This document shows positions 8,208 to 16,117 of a stretch of DNA of 64,000 bases, in pieces. Under the pieces are notes generated by a model that had not been told where the DNA came from, did not search any database, and worked only from the letters and a program-made list of their open reading frames with translations. The translations under genes were made by a program, and so were the position numbers. Source of the DNA: Pseudomonas sp. Leaf58 (GTDB lineage: Bacteria > Pseudomonadota > Gammaproteobacteria > Pseudomonadales > Pseudomonadaceae); assembly GCF_003627215.1 (NCBI RefSeq), contig NZ_CP032677.1:3725501-3789500 (forward strand), written 5' to 3'. Each line of letters begins with the position of its first letter. Position 1 is the stretch's first letter.

Positions 8208-9101
8208 ATGGCTAAAATCGGCTTCATCGGCACCGGCATCATGGGCAAGCCCATGGCCCAAAACCTGCAGAAAGCAGGCCACAGCATCTTCGTTTCCACC
8301 CACCACGACGCTGCCCCGGCTGACCTGATCGCCGCTGGCGCCGTGGCCCTGGCCAACCCGAAAGAGGTTGCCCAGGAAGCCGAATTCATCATTGTCATGG
8401 TCCCCGACACCCCGCAGGTCGAAAGCGTGCTGTTCGGTGAAAACGGCGTGGCCGAAGGCGTGGGCCCGAACAAGGTAGTGATCGACATGAGCTCGATCTC
8501 GCCTACCGCGACCAAAGCGTTTGCCGAGAAAATCAAGGCCACTGGCGCCGCCTACCTGGACGCGCCGGTGTCCGGTGGTGAAGTCGGTGCCAAGGCCGCG
8601 ACCCTGAGCATTATGGTCGGCGGCTGCCCGAAAGCCTTCGAGCGCGCCCTGCCGCTGTTCGAAGCCATGGGCAAGAACATCACCCGCGTCGGCGGTAACG
8701 GCGACGGCCAGACCGCCAAGGTTGCCAACCAGATCATCGTTGCCCTGAACATCCAGGCTGTCAGCGAAGCACTGCTGTTCGCCGCCAAGAACGGCGCCGA
8801 CCCTGCCAAGGTGCGTGAAGCGCTGATGGGCGGCTTCGCCTCGTCGAAGATTCTGGAAGTGCATGCCGAGCGCATGATCAAAGGTACCTTCGACCCAGGC
8901 TTCCGCATCAGCCTGCACCAGAAGGACCTGAACCTGGCCCTGGAAGGCGCCCGTGAGCTGGGCATCAACCTGCCCAACACCTCCAATGCGCAACAGGTGT
9001 TCAACACCTGCGCCGCGCTGGGCGGCAGCAACTGGGACCACTCGGCGCTGATCAAGGGCCTGGAGCACATGGCCAACTTCTCGATCCGCGACGACAAGTG
9101 A
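8208..9101 (+). CDS. glxR: Tartronate semialdehyde reductase / 2-hydroxy-3-oxopropionate reductase (297 aa)
   Basis: GlxR reduces tartronate semialdehyde to D-glycerate with NAD(P)H. The beta-hydroxyacid dehydrogenase fold is clear: the Rossmann motif IGFIGTGIMGKPMAQNL at the N-terminus, the substrate loop DAPVSGGEVGA near residue 120, and the catalytic-lysine region GQTAKVANQ near residue 170. The C-terminal helical domain ends with DHSALIKGLEHMANF. Length is typical. GAGGTAATC precedes the ATG. The gene follows hyi after 97 bases and is followed by a REP pair and a terminator-like leader, so the first transcript may end after it. Confidence 0.96.
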   Translation: MAKIGFIGTGIMGKPMAQNLQKAGHSIFVSTHHDAAPADLIAAGAVALANPKEVAQEAEFIIVMVPDTPQVESVLFGENGVAEGVGPNKVVIDMSSISPTATKAFAEKIKATGAAYLDAPVSGGEVGAKAATLSIMVGGCPKAFERALPLFEAMGKNITRVGGNGDGQTAKVANQIIVALNIQAVSEALLFAAKNGADPAKVREALMGGFASSKILEVHAERMIKGTFDPGFRISLHQKDLNLALEGARELGINLPNTSNAQQVFNTCAALGGSNWDHSALIKGLEHMANFSIRDDK

Positions 9102-9120
9102 TGTTGATGTAAGTCTCAAT

Positions 9121-9214
9121 GGCCTCTTCGCGGGTAAGCCCGCGCCTACAGGGACCACGCAATCCCTGAACCCTGTGCAGTACCTGTAGGAGCGGGTTCA
9201 CCCGCGAAGAAACC
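9121..9214. repeat. P. putida-type REP pair downstream of glxR
   Basis: A left copy at 9121-9153 (ggcctcttcgcgggtaagcc onward) and an inverted copy at 9184-9214 face each other across 30 bases. The pair occupies the glxR-ttuD gap just before the hairpins at 9217-9310. Confidence 0.85.
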
Positions 9215-9216
9215 AA

Positions 9217-9310
9217 CACCTAGGAGCCTGCGACCACCGGCCCCTAGGTGGCACCGAGCAACACCCGCCCCTGGTTCGGCCTGCACGGAGGCAGTTCCAG
9301 GGGCGTTTTT
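9217..9310 (+). promoter_or_regulatory. Attenuator-like leader with intrinsic terminator upstream of ttuD
   Basis: CACCTAGG (9217-9224) can pair with CCTAGGTG (9243-9250). A second hairpin, CGCCCCTGG (9266-9274) with CCAGGGGCG (9297-9305) followed by TTTTT (9306-9310), is a textbook intrinsic terminator. The 3' arm AGGGGC could instead pair with GCCCCT at 9240-9245, which overlaps the first stem. This gives mutually exclusive terminator and antiterminator folds 36 bases before the ttuD ATG. The pairings are visible; the regulatory meaning is inferred. Confidence 0.55.
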
Positions 9311-9345
9311 GATTCTGCAGAACAACAATAATTTGGGAGCCTGCC

Positions 9346-10620
9346 ATGTCGGTCGATCCGCAAAAACTTCTCCGCGAGCTGTTCGACACAGCCATCGCTG
9401 CCGCCCACCCGCGCCAAGTCCTCGAACCCTACCTGCCCGCCGACCGTAGCGGCCGGGTCATCGTCATCGGCGCCGGCAAGGCCGCAGCCGCCATGGCCGA
9501 AGTGGTCGAGAAAAGCTGGCAGGGCGAAGTCTCCGGCCTGGTCGTAACCCGTTACGGCCATGGCGCCAACTGCCAGAAGATCGAGGTGGTCGAAGCCGCC
9601 CACCCGGTCCCTGACGCCGCCGGCCTGGCCGTGGCCAAACGCGTGCTGGAGCTGGTCAGCAACCTCAATGAAGACGACCGCGTCATCTTCCTGCTGTCGG
9701 GCGGTGGGTCCGCCCTGCTGGCGTTGCCAGCCGAAGGCCTGACCCTGGCCGATAAGCAACAGATCAACAAAGCGCTGCTCAAATCCGGCGCCACCATCGG
9801 CGAGATGAACTGCGTGCGCAAGCACCTCTCGGCGATCAAGGGCGGCCGCCTGGCCAAGGCCTGCTGGCCGGCCACGGTGTACACCTATGCCATTTCCGAC
9901 GTACCGGGCGACCTCGCCACGGTAATCGCCTCTGGCCCCACCGTCGCCGACCCGAGCACCTCGGCCGATGCCCTGGCCATCCTCAAGCGTTACAACATCG
10001 AGGCGCCGAAAGCCGTCATCGATTGGCTCAACAACCCGGCCTCGGAAACCGTCAAGGCCGATGACCCGGCCCTGGCCCGCAGCCACTTCCAGCTGATCGC
10101 CAAGCCCCAACAGTCGCTCGAAGCTGCTGCGGTCAAAGCCCGCCAAGCCGGGTTCAGCCCGCTGATCCTCGGCGACCTGGAAGGCGAATCGCGTGAGGTG
10201 GCCAAGGTGCACGCCGGTATTGCCCGGCAGATCGTTCAGCACGGCCAGCCGCTGAAGGCGCCGTGCGTGATCCTGTCCGGTGGCGAAACCACCGTGACCG
10301 TGCGCGGCAACGGCCGTGGCGGGCGCAACGCCGAGTTCCTGCTAAGCCTCACCGAAAACCTGAAAGGCCTGCCAGGCGTGTACGCCCTGGCCGGTGACAC
10401 CGATGGCATCGATGGTTCGGAAGAAAACGCCGGCGCCTTCATGACCCCGGGCAGCTACGCCCGCGCCGAAGCCCTGGGCCTGTCGGCCAGCGATGAGCTG
10501 GACAACAACAATGGCTATGGCTACTTCGCTGCGCTGGATGCGCTGATCGTCACCGAGCCGACCCGCACCAACGTCAACGACTTCCGCGCCATCCTGATCC
10601 TCGAGACTGCCCAATCATGA
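9346..10620 (+). CDS. ttuD: Glycerate 2-kinase, MOFRL/GckA family, also annotated hydroxypyruvate reductase TtuD (424 aa)
   Basis: The enzyme phosphorylates D-glycerate, giving 2-phosphoglycerate for lower glycolysis. It belongs to the class II glycerate kinase (MOFRL) family of about 420 residues: an N-terminal glycine-rich VIVIGAGKAAAAMAEVVEKS segment, FLLSGGGSALLALPAEGL, the GEMNCVRKHLSAIKGGRLA loop, ISDVPGDLATVIASGPT, and the C-terminal MOFRL domain with ILSGGETTVTVRGNGRGGRN and ALAGDTDGIDGSEENAGAF. Older annotations call TtuD a hydroxypyruvate reductase; kinase activity is what the family suggests. GGGAGCCTGCC precedes the ATG. It overlaps pyk by four bases, implying translational coupling. 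Confidence 0.93.
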   Translation: MSVDPQKLLRELFDTAIAAAHPRQVLEPYLPADRSGRVIVIGAGKAAAAMAEVVEKSWQGEVSGLVVTRYGHGANCQKIEVVEAAHPVPDAAGLAVAKRVLELVSNLNEDDRVIFLLSGGGSALLALPAEGLTLADKQQINKALLKSGATIGEMNCVRKHLSAIKGGRLAKACWPATVYTYAISDVPGDLATVIASGPTVADPSTSADALAILKRYNIEAPKAVIDWLNNPASETVKADDPALARSHFQLIAKPQQSLEAAAVKARQAGFSPLILGDLEGESREVAKVHAGIARQIVQHGQPLKAPCVILSGGETTVTVRGNGRGGRNAEFLLSLTENLKGLPGVYALAGDTDGIDGSEENAGAFMTPGSYARAEALGLSASDELDNNNGYGYFAALDALIVTEPTRTNVNDFRAILILETAQS

Positions 10621-12032
10621 CGCCTGATAAAAAAGTCAAAATCCTCGCCACCCTCGGCCCTGCGATCAACGGCATCGACGACATCCGCCAACTGGTCGAA
10701 GCCGGGGTGAACATCTTCCGCCTCAACTTCAGCCACGGCGAACACGCCGACCACGCCCTGCGCTACCAGTGGATCCGCGAAGTCGAGCAGCAGCTGAACT
10801 ACCCACTGGGCATCCTCATGGACCTGCAAGGGCCCAAGCTGCGGGTCGGCCGCTTTGCCGACGGCAAGGTGCAGCTGCAGCGCGGCCAGGCCTTGCGCCT
10901 GGACCTGGACAAAACTCCGGGTGACAGCCGCCGGGTTAACCTGCCACACCCGGAAATCATCGCCGCGCTCGAGCCTGGCATGGACTTGCTGCTGGACGAC
11001 GGCAAGCTGCGCCTGCGCGTTACTGCCAAGCACAGCGATGCGATTGACACCGAAGTGCTGAACGGCGGCGAGCTGTCCGACCGCAAGGGGGTCAACGTGC
11101 CGCAAGCCGTGCTCGACCTCTCCCCGCTTACCGAGAAAGACCGCCGCGACTTGGCCTTCGGCCTGGAACTGGGCGTGGACTGGGTGGCCCTGTCGTTCGT
11201 GCAGCGCCCGGAAGACATCGTCGAAGCACGCCAGCTGATCGGCGACCGCGCCTACCTGATGGCCAAGATCGAAAAGCCATCGGCAGTCGAACAACTGCAG
11301 GCCATCGCGGAACTGGCGGATGCGATCATGGTGGCCCGTGGCGACCTGGGCGTGGAAGTGCCGGCCGAAAGCGTGCCACAGATCCAGAAGCGCATCATCG
11401 GCACCTGCCGCCAGCTGGGCAAACCGGTGGTGGTGGCCACGCAGATGCTCGAGTCCATGCGCTTCTCGCCTGCGCCCACCCGCGCCGAAGTCACCGACGT
11501 GGCCAACGCCGTGGCCGAGGGTGCCGATGCGGTGATGCTGTCGGCCGAGACCGCCTCGGGTGACTACCCGCTGGAAGCCGTGCAGATGATGAGCAAGATC
11601 ATCCGCCAGGTGGAGAACGGCCCGGACTACCAGGCTCAGCTCGACGTAGGCCGGCCGAAGGCCGAAGCCACCGTGTCGGACGCCATCAGCTGCGCCATTC
11701 GCCGAATCAGCGGCATCCTGCCGGTGGCGGTGCTGGTCAACTACAGCGAATCGGGCGCCTCTACCCTACGCGCGGCGCGTGAGCGGCCACGGGCGCCGAT
11801 CCTCAACCTGACTCCGAACCTGAACACCGCACGCCGCCTGAGCGTGGCCTGGGGCGTGCACTCGGTGGTCAACGACCGCCTGCGTCAAGTGGACGAGGTG
11901 GTGTCTACTGCGCTGGAGATTGCCCAAGCACAAGGTATGGCCAGCCGTGGCGACACCCTGCTGATCACTGCCGGCGTGCCTTTCGGCAAGCCGGGGTCGA
12001 CTAACACACTGCGGATCGAGACGCTGATCTAA
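10617..12032 (+). CDS. pyk: Pyruvate kinase (471 aa)
   Basis: Pyruvate kinase converts phosphoenolpyruvate and ADP to pyruvate and ATP. The N-terminal KVKILATLGPAINGIDDIRQ, NIFRLNFSHGEHADH and GILMDLQGPKLRVG motifs, the catalytic YLMAKIEKPSAVEQL lysine region, and MVARGDLGVEVPAE with VATQMLESM are all diagnostic. The C-terminal allosteric domain is complete. The ATGA overlap with ttuD shows it is the last step of the glyoxylate-to-pyruvate operon: 2-phosphoglycerate made by TtuD passes through enolase and this kinase. P. putida has a second pyruvate kinase elsewhere, so this copy is probably pathway-linked. A strong hairpin follows at 12047. Confidence 0.96.
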   Translation: MTPDKKVKILATLGPAINGIDDIRQLVEAGVNIFRLNFSHGEHADHALRYQWIREVEQQLNYPLGILMDLQGPKLRVGRFADGKVQLQRGQALRLDLDKTPGDSRRVNLPHPEIIAALEPGMDLLLDDGKLRLRVTAKHSDAIDTEVLNGGELSDRKGVNVPQAVLDLSPLTEKDRRDLAFGLELGVDWVALSFVQRPEDIVEARQLIGDRAYLMAKIEKPSAVEQLQAIAELADAIMVARGDLGVEVPAESVPQIQKRIIGTCRQLGKPVVVATQMLESMRFSPAPTRAEVTDVANAVAEGADAVMLSAETASGDYPLEAVQMMSKIIRQVENGPDYQAQLDVGRPKAEATVSDAISCAIRRISGILPVAVLVNYSESGASTLRAARERPRAPILNLTPNLNTARRLSVAWGVHSVVNDRLRQVDEVVSTALEIAQAQGMASRGDTLLITAGVPFGKPGSTNTLRIETLI

Positions 12033-12046
12033 ACCACTGCATCTCT

Positions 12047-12078
12047 CCTGTGGGAGCGGGCGTGCCCGCCCCCACAGG
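12047..12078. terminator. Hairpin after pyk (REP-like, possible terminator)
   Basis: CCTGTGGGAGCGGGC pairs with GCCCGCCCCCACAGG with few interruptions, immediately after the pyk stop. It resembles the gtgggagcggg-type REP in Pseudomonas, so it is both a repeat and a plausible 3' boundary of the operon. There is no U-run. Confidence 0.55.
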
Positions 12079-12160
12079 GTCGGTGGTGTCGCACACAACG
12101 GCGGAAAACCCGAGGCCCAAAGAGGCCCACCGCGCCCCCAACAACCTTACTGACTGCCCC

Positions 12161-13033
12161 ATGTACAGCAAACATTTCGTCAACCCGTGCCCCGACTGGG
12201 CCACGGCGCTACTCAACGGCTTCAGCCAGGTGCTGCTGCTACGCAACCCCTTGTGCGGCCTATGCTGCCTGCTGGCCATCCTGCTGACCGCCCCCAGCCT
12301 GGTCGGTGGCGCGCTGCTGGGCGCCCTCGCCGGCCTGCTCACTGCCCAGCGCCGCGGCTACAACCGCGCCGACCGCCAGGCCGGCCTGTACTGCTACAAC
12401 GGCGTGCTGATCGGCATCCTGATCAGTGCCGTGCTGCCCTGGTCAGCCATCTTGCCGCCGCTGGTCATCGCCGCCGGCGGCCTGTCCAGCATCATCACCC
12501 ATCAATGGCGCAAGCGCGGCGGCAAGCTGCTGGTCGCCTACACTGCGCCGTTCGTGTTGCTAGGCTGGGCCACACTGCAACTAGCCAGCCCCTCGCCCAG
12601 CGGCTTCGTCGAAGCCGACCCGCTGTATGCCCTGGCGCGTGGCGTGGGGCAGATCTTTTTGCTCGACCAGCCGCTGGCCGGTTTGTTGATCATCGTCGGC
12701 ATGTTCATCGCCAACCCTTATGCGGCAATGTGGGCGGTGATCGGCTCGGCCATCGGTGGCGGCGTGGCATTGCTCGCTGACCAGGCGCAGGCGGCGTGGC
12801 TAGGCCTGTACGGCTTCAACGCAGCGCTGGCGGCACTGGCCTTCAGCAGGCAAGGTGAAAAACCCTGGGTGACGCTACTGGCGATTGCCTTGGCGTTGCT
12901 GCTGCAACCGCTGTTCAAAATGCTGCCGGTGCCCGGCCTGACCGCGCCCTTCGTCGGCGCTTGCTGGCTGATGCACCTGGGTAGCCACCTGGCCCAGTTC
13001 AAACAGCGAATCGCCAGCCGCTTGCACAGCTGA
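12161..13033 (+). CDS. Urea transporter, UT family (290 aa)
   Basis: The protein is nearly all hydrophobic helices, with two internally similar halves typical of UT/YUT urea channels. Features include FSQVLLLRNPLCGLCCLLAI, a GYNRADRQAGLYCYNGVLIG segment in the first half, and LFLDQPLAGLLIIVGMFIAN with GLYGFNAALAALAF in the second; paired NG/FN loops of this kind line the urea pore. The ATG at 12161 gives the family length of about 290; upstream in-frame starts would add a non-membrane REP-derived tail. Urea is a product of allantoate breakdown, which also yields glyoxylate, so the position behind the glyoxylate operon makes metabolic sense. Confidence 0.88.
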   Translation: MYSKHFVNPCPDWATALLNGFSQVLLLRNPLCGLCCLLAILLTAPSLVGGALLGALAGLLTAQRRGYNRADRQAGLYCYNGVLIGILISAVLPWSAILPPLVIAAGGLSSIITHQWRKRGGKLLVAYTAPFVLLGWATLQLASPSPSGFVEADPLYALARGVGQIFLLDQPLAGLLIIVGMFIANPYAAMWAVIGSAIGGGVALLADQAQAAWLGLYGFNAALAALAFSRQGEKPWVTLLAIALALLLQPLFKMLPVPGLTAPFVGACWLMHLGSHLAQFKQRIASRLHS

Positions 13034-13078
13034 AACGCAGCCCCTAGGCTCAGCCCATCGCTTTTGTGGAACGAGCCA

Positions 13079-13900
13079 ATGAACAACCCTGCGAGCCTGC
13101 GCGAGCAGCTCTACATCATCGTCTTCCAGACCGATACCGTGGCTGGAAGGCGCTTTGACAAGATTCTCCTGCTGATTATTCTGGCCAGCTTGGTCACGGT
13201 CATCCTCGACAGCATCGACGAAGTACACCAGAGCTACGCAGGCCTTCTGGCGGCCATCGAATGGGGCTTTACCGCGATCTTCCTGGTCGAGTACCTGACC
13301 CGCTTGTACTGCTCGCCCAAGCCCCTGCGTTATGCCTTCAGCTTTTATGGCCTGGTCGACTTGCTGGCGATCGTGCCGGGGATCATTGCGCTGTACTACA
13401 GCGACGCCCAGTACCTGTTGATCATCCGCGTGATACGGATGCTGCGGATCTTCCGCGTACTAAAGCTCAGCCCCTACCTGAAGCAGGCTCATTACCTGAT
13501 GGAGGCGCTGCGCGGCAGCAAGCAGAAGATCATCGTGTTCCTGGTGACGGTATCGACCCTGGTCACGGTGTTCGGCACCTTGATGTATGTGATCGAAGGG
13601 CCTGAGCATGGCTTTACCAGTATTCCCAAAGGCATCTACTGGGCCATCGTCACCCTGACCACAGTGGGCTTTGGCGACATCGTGCCGAAGACACCACTGG
13701 GGCAGGTGCTGTCGTCGCTGGTGATGATTACCGGTTATTCGATCATTGCCGTGCCAACCGGGATCTTTACCGCCGAACTGGCCAATGCCATGCGCGGGGA
13801 GCAGTTGCAGCATGATTGCCCGACCTGCAGCAAGAAGAGCCATGAGCATGGGGCAGCGTTCTGTTCCCGCTGCGGCAATATGCTGTTTCCCAAGCAGTGA
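13079..13900 (+). CDS. Voltage-gated-type potassium channel with C-terminal zinc ribbon (273 aa)
   Basis: Six transmembrane helices and a pore loop are readable. S4 is the arginine ladder RVIRMLRIFRVLKL, and the selectivity filter is in TLTTVGFGDIVPKT, as in Kv/KvAP-type bacterial channels. The S5-S6 region ends with SSLVMITGYSIIAVPTGIFT. After the S6 gate the protein carries a short tail with two CxxC pairs (CPTCSKK and CSRCGNM), a zinc-ribbon-like module not needed for a pore. The ATG at 13079 is preferred over an in-frame TTG at 13064. It stands alone between the urea transporter and sbp. Ion selectivity is inferred from the TVGFGD filter. Confidence 0.9.
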   Translation: MNNPASLREQLYIIVFQTDTVAGRRFDKILLLIILASLVTVILDSIDEVHQSYAGLLAAIEWGFTAIFLVEYLTRLYCSPKPLRYAFSFYGLVDLLAIVPGIIALYYSDAQYLLIIRVIRMLRIFRVLKLSPYLKQAHYLMEALRGSKQKIIVFLVTVSTLVTVFGTLMYVIEGPEHGFTSIPKGIYWAIVTLTTVGFGDIVPKTPLGQVLSSLVMITGYSIIAVPTGIFTAELANAMRGEQLQHDCPTCSKKSHEHGAAFCSRCGNMLFPKQ

Positions 13901-13911
13901 GGCTGCCTGGG

Positions 13912-13944
13912 CCGGCCACTTCGCGGGCAAGCCCGCTCCTACAG
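13912..13944. repeat. Single P. putida-type REP
   Basis: One copy of the REP (ccggccacttcgcgggcaag then cccgctcctacag), placed directly after the potassium channel gene. Confidence 0.8.
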
Positions 13945-14064
13945 CAAAAGGTCCGGCCCAGGCTGCGGCATAACCAAAGTCTTTTTTGTTCTTTAGCCCC
14001 CCCAAACCCACCGGCTATAGTCGCAGGCAAACTGCCAACACCTTCTCGATAACAAGGAAGCAAC

Positions 14065-15063
14065 GTGAAAAAACTCTTCACCGCCTCGCTGCTCGCCGCA
14101 GGCCTTGCCTTGGGCAATTTCGCCCAGGCTGCCCCGACCCTGCTCAACGTCTCCTACGACGTGATGCGCGACTTCTACAAGGACTACAACCCGGCCTTCC
14201 AGAAGCACTGGGAAGCCGAGCACAACGAGAAGGTCAACGTGCAAATGTCCTTCGGCGGCTCGAGCAAGCAGGCGCGTGCGGTGATCGATGGGCTGCCAGC
14301 CGATGTCATTACCATGAACATGGCCACCGACATCAACGCCCTGGCTGACAACGGCAAGCTGGTGCCGGACAACTGGGTAACCCGCCTGCCAAACAACAGC
14401 GCGCCGTTCACCTCGGCCACGGTATTCATCGTGCGCAAAGGCAACCCAAAGGCGCTGAAAGACTGGCCCGACCTGCTCAAGGACGGCGTGCAGGTGATCG
14501 TGCCCAACCCCAAGACCTCGGGTAACGGCCGCTACACCTACCTGTCGGCCTGGGGCTATGTGCTCAAGCAGGGCGGTGATGAAAACAAAGCCAAGGCGTT
14601 CGTCGGCAAGCTGTTCAAGCAGGCGCCAGTGCTGGACACCGGTGGCCGTGCCGCCACCACCACCTTCATGACCAACCAGATCGGCGATGTGCTGGTCACC
14701 TTCGAGAACGAAGCCGAGATGATCGCCCGCGAGTTCGGCCGCGACCAGTTCGAAGTGGTCTACCCAAGCGTTTCTGCTGAAGCCGAACCGCCGGTGAGTG
14801 TGGTCGACAAAGTGGTGGCCAGAAAGGGCACCCAGGCTGCCGCCGAGGAATACCTGAAATACTTGTGGTCACCCGCAGCGCAGGAAATCGCCGCGCAAAA
14901 CTACCTGCGCCCGCGTGATGCGACGGTACTGGCCAAGTACACCGATCGCTTCCCGAAAGTGGACTTTCTGTCGGTGGAGAAAACCTTCGGTGACTGGCGC
15001 ACCGTGCAGAAGACCCACTTCAATGATGGTGGGGTATTTGACCAGATCTACACCAATCAGTAA
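14065..15063 (+). CDS. sbp: Periplasmic sulfate-binding protein (332 aa)
   Basis: A cleavable signal peptide (MKKLFTASLLAAGLALGNFAQA) leads into LLNVSYDVMRDFYKDYNPAF, the characteristic start of sulfate-binding proteins, followed by SFGGSSKQARAVIDGLPADV and ITMNMATDINAL. Later motifs VIVPNPKTSGNGRYTYLSAW and ARKGTQAAAEEYLKYLW also fit Sbp/CysP. It captures sulfate or thiosulfate for an ABC importer, whose membrane and ATPase genes are not next to it here. The start is GTG at 14065, supported by AAGGAAG seven bases upstream. Such orphan sbp genes are usually induced by sulfur limitation; no regulatory site was identified. Confidence 0.93.
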   Translation: MKKLFTASLLAAGLALGNFAQAAPTLLNVSYDVMRDFYKDYNPAFQKHWEAEHNEKVNVQMSFGGSSKQARAVIDGLPADVITMNMATDINALADNGKLVPDNWVTRLPNNSAPFTSATVFIVRKGNPKALKDWPDLLKDGVQVIVPNPKTSGNGRYTYLSAWGYVLKQGGDENKAKAFVGKLFKQAPVLDTGGRAATTTFMTNQIGDVLVTFENEAEMIAREFGRDQFEVVYPSVSAEAEPPVSVVDKVVARKGTQAAAEEYLKYLWSPAAQEIAAQNYLRPRDATVLAKYTDRFPKVDFLSVEKTFGDWRTVQKTHFNDGGVFDQIYTNQ

Positions 15064-15080
15064 TTGATGTAGCCAGGCCC

Positions 15081-15122
15081 GGCCTCTTCGCCTGTAGGAG
15101 CGGGTTTACCCGCGAAGAGGCC
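15081..15122. repeat. REP element with nested inverted flank
   Basis: GGCCTCTTCGC (15081-15091) and GCGAAGAGGCC (15112-15122) are perfect inverted copies around the REP core ctgtaggagcgggtttaccc. This forms one hairpin between the convergent sbp and methyltransferase genes. Confidence 0.8.
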
Positions 15123-15135
15123 AGCCGAGGCAGCA

Positions 15136-16062
15136 TCACACCTGGCGGAATACCAAGGCCTTCAGCCCACCCGCCGGGTCCACATCAGGAAACTCCGGCG
15201 GGTTCTCCAGCCGCTCGACAAACGCCAACCCCGGCGCCTGCTGTGCCATCCCCTCGATCAGAAACTCCGGCCCGATCCCCGGGTCGTTGACGCACGCCAG
15301 CACGGTGCCGCCCGCGCTCAACAACTCCGGCAAGCGCCGCAGGATCTTCGCGTAATCCTGGGTCAGCACGAAGCTGCCACGCTGGAAGGTCGGCGGGTCG
15401 ATGATGACCAGGTCGTAAGGCCCGTACTTGCGCACCTTGCCCCACGATTTGAACAGCTCATGCCCCAAGTACGCCACCCGCGATGCATCGTGGCCATTCA
15501 GGCGATGGTTGTCGCGGCCGCGGGACAACGCCGACTTGGCCATATCCAGGTTCACCACCTGCTCGGCGCCCCCGGCAATGGCCGCCACCGAAAAGCCGCA
15601 GGTGTACGCGAACAGGTTCAACACGCGTTTACCTGCCGCCTGCTCACGCACCCAGCGCCGGCCATAACGCATGTCGAGGAACAGGCCATTGTTCTGTCGC
15701 ACCCCCAGGTCCAGCAGGTAGGTCAGGCCGTCCTCGACCACCTCGCGTTGCTGACACGGCTCGCCCAGCAGCCACTGGCCGGGGCTGTCGGGCAGGTAGC
15801 GGTGCTGGATGATGATGGCCTGGCCCGCCCACTGCGGGCGCTCGGCAAGGCTGCGCAACATCGCTTCCAGTTCGCCCAACTGGCCCTCGGGCGGCTCGCG
15901 GAACAGGGCGACCGACAGCACGCCTTGCAGCCAGTCGACGGTAACCTGTTCCAGGCCCGCCCAGCAGCGGCCACGGCCATGGAACAGGCGGCGGGTTTCC
16001 TGCGGGGCAGGGTCGAGGGCGGCGAGCAGGTGTTGCTCCAGAATCTGGATCGGCGAAGTCAT
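15136..16062 (-). CDS. Class I SAM-dependent methyltransferase, RlmI/RlmK-like (308 aa)
   Basis: The C-terminal two thirds form a Rossmann methyltransferase: GKRVLNLFAYTCGFSVAAI is motif I, VVNLDMAKSALSRGRDNHRL is the acidic motif II loop, and YDLVIIDPPTFQRGSF is the DPP(T/F) motif found in nucleic-acid methyltransferases related to RlmI. RlmI and RlmK modify 23S rRNA, but this protein lacks an evident N-terminal PUA domain and is shorter, so the substrate is unknown. The ATG at 16062 is chosen; an in-frame TTG lies at 16074 and neither has a strong ribosome-binding site. It follows the EamA transporter on the same strand. Confidence 0.8.
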   Translation of the reverse strand: MTSPIQILEQHLLAALDPAPQETRRLFHGRGRCWAGLEQVTVDWLQGVLSVALFREPPEGQLGELEAMLRSLAERPQWAGQAIIIQHRYLPDSPGQWLLGEPCQQREVVEDGLTYLLDLGVRQNNGLFLDMRYGRRWVREQAAGKRVLNLFAYTCGFSVAAIAGGAEQVVNLDMAKSALSRGRDNHRLNGHDASRVAYLGHELFKSWGKVRKYGPYDLVIIDPPTFQRGSFVLTQDYAKILRRLPELLSAGGTVLACVNDPGIGPEFLIEGMAQQAPGLAFVERLENPPEFPDVDPAGGLKALVFRQV

Positions 16063-16117
16063 GAGGGGTCGCAAGCTGGCAAAAGCGGCATTCTACCCCC
16101 TGAGGGCGCTTTGCGCC

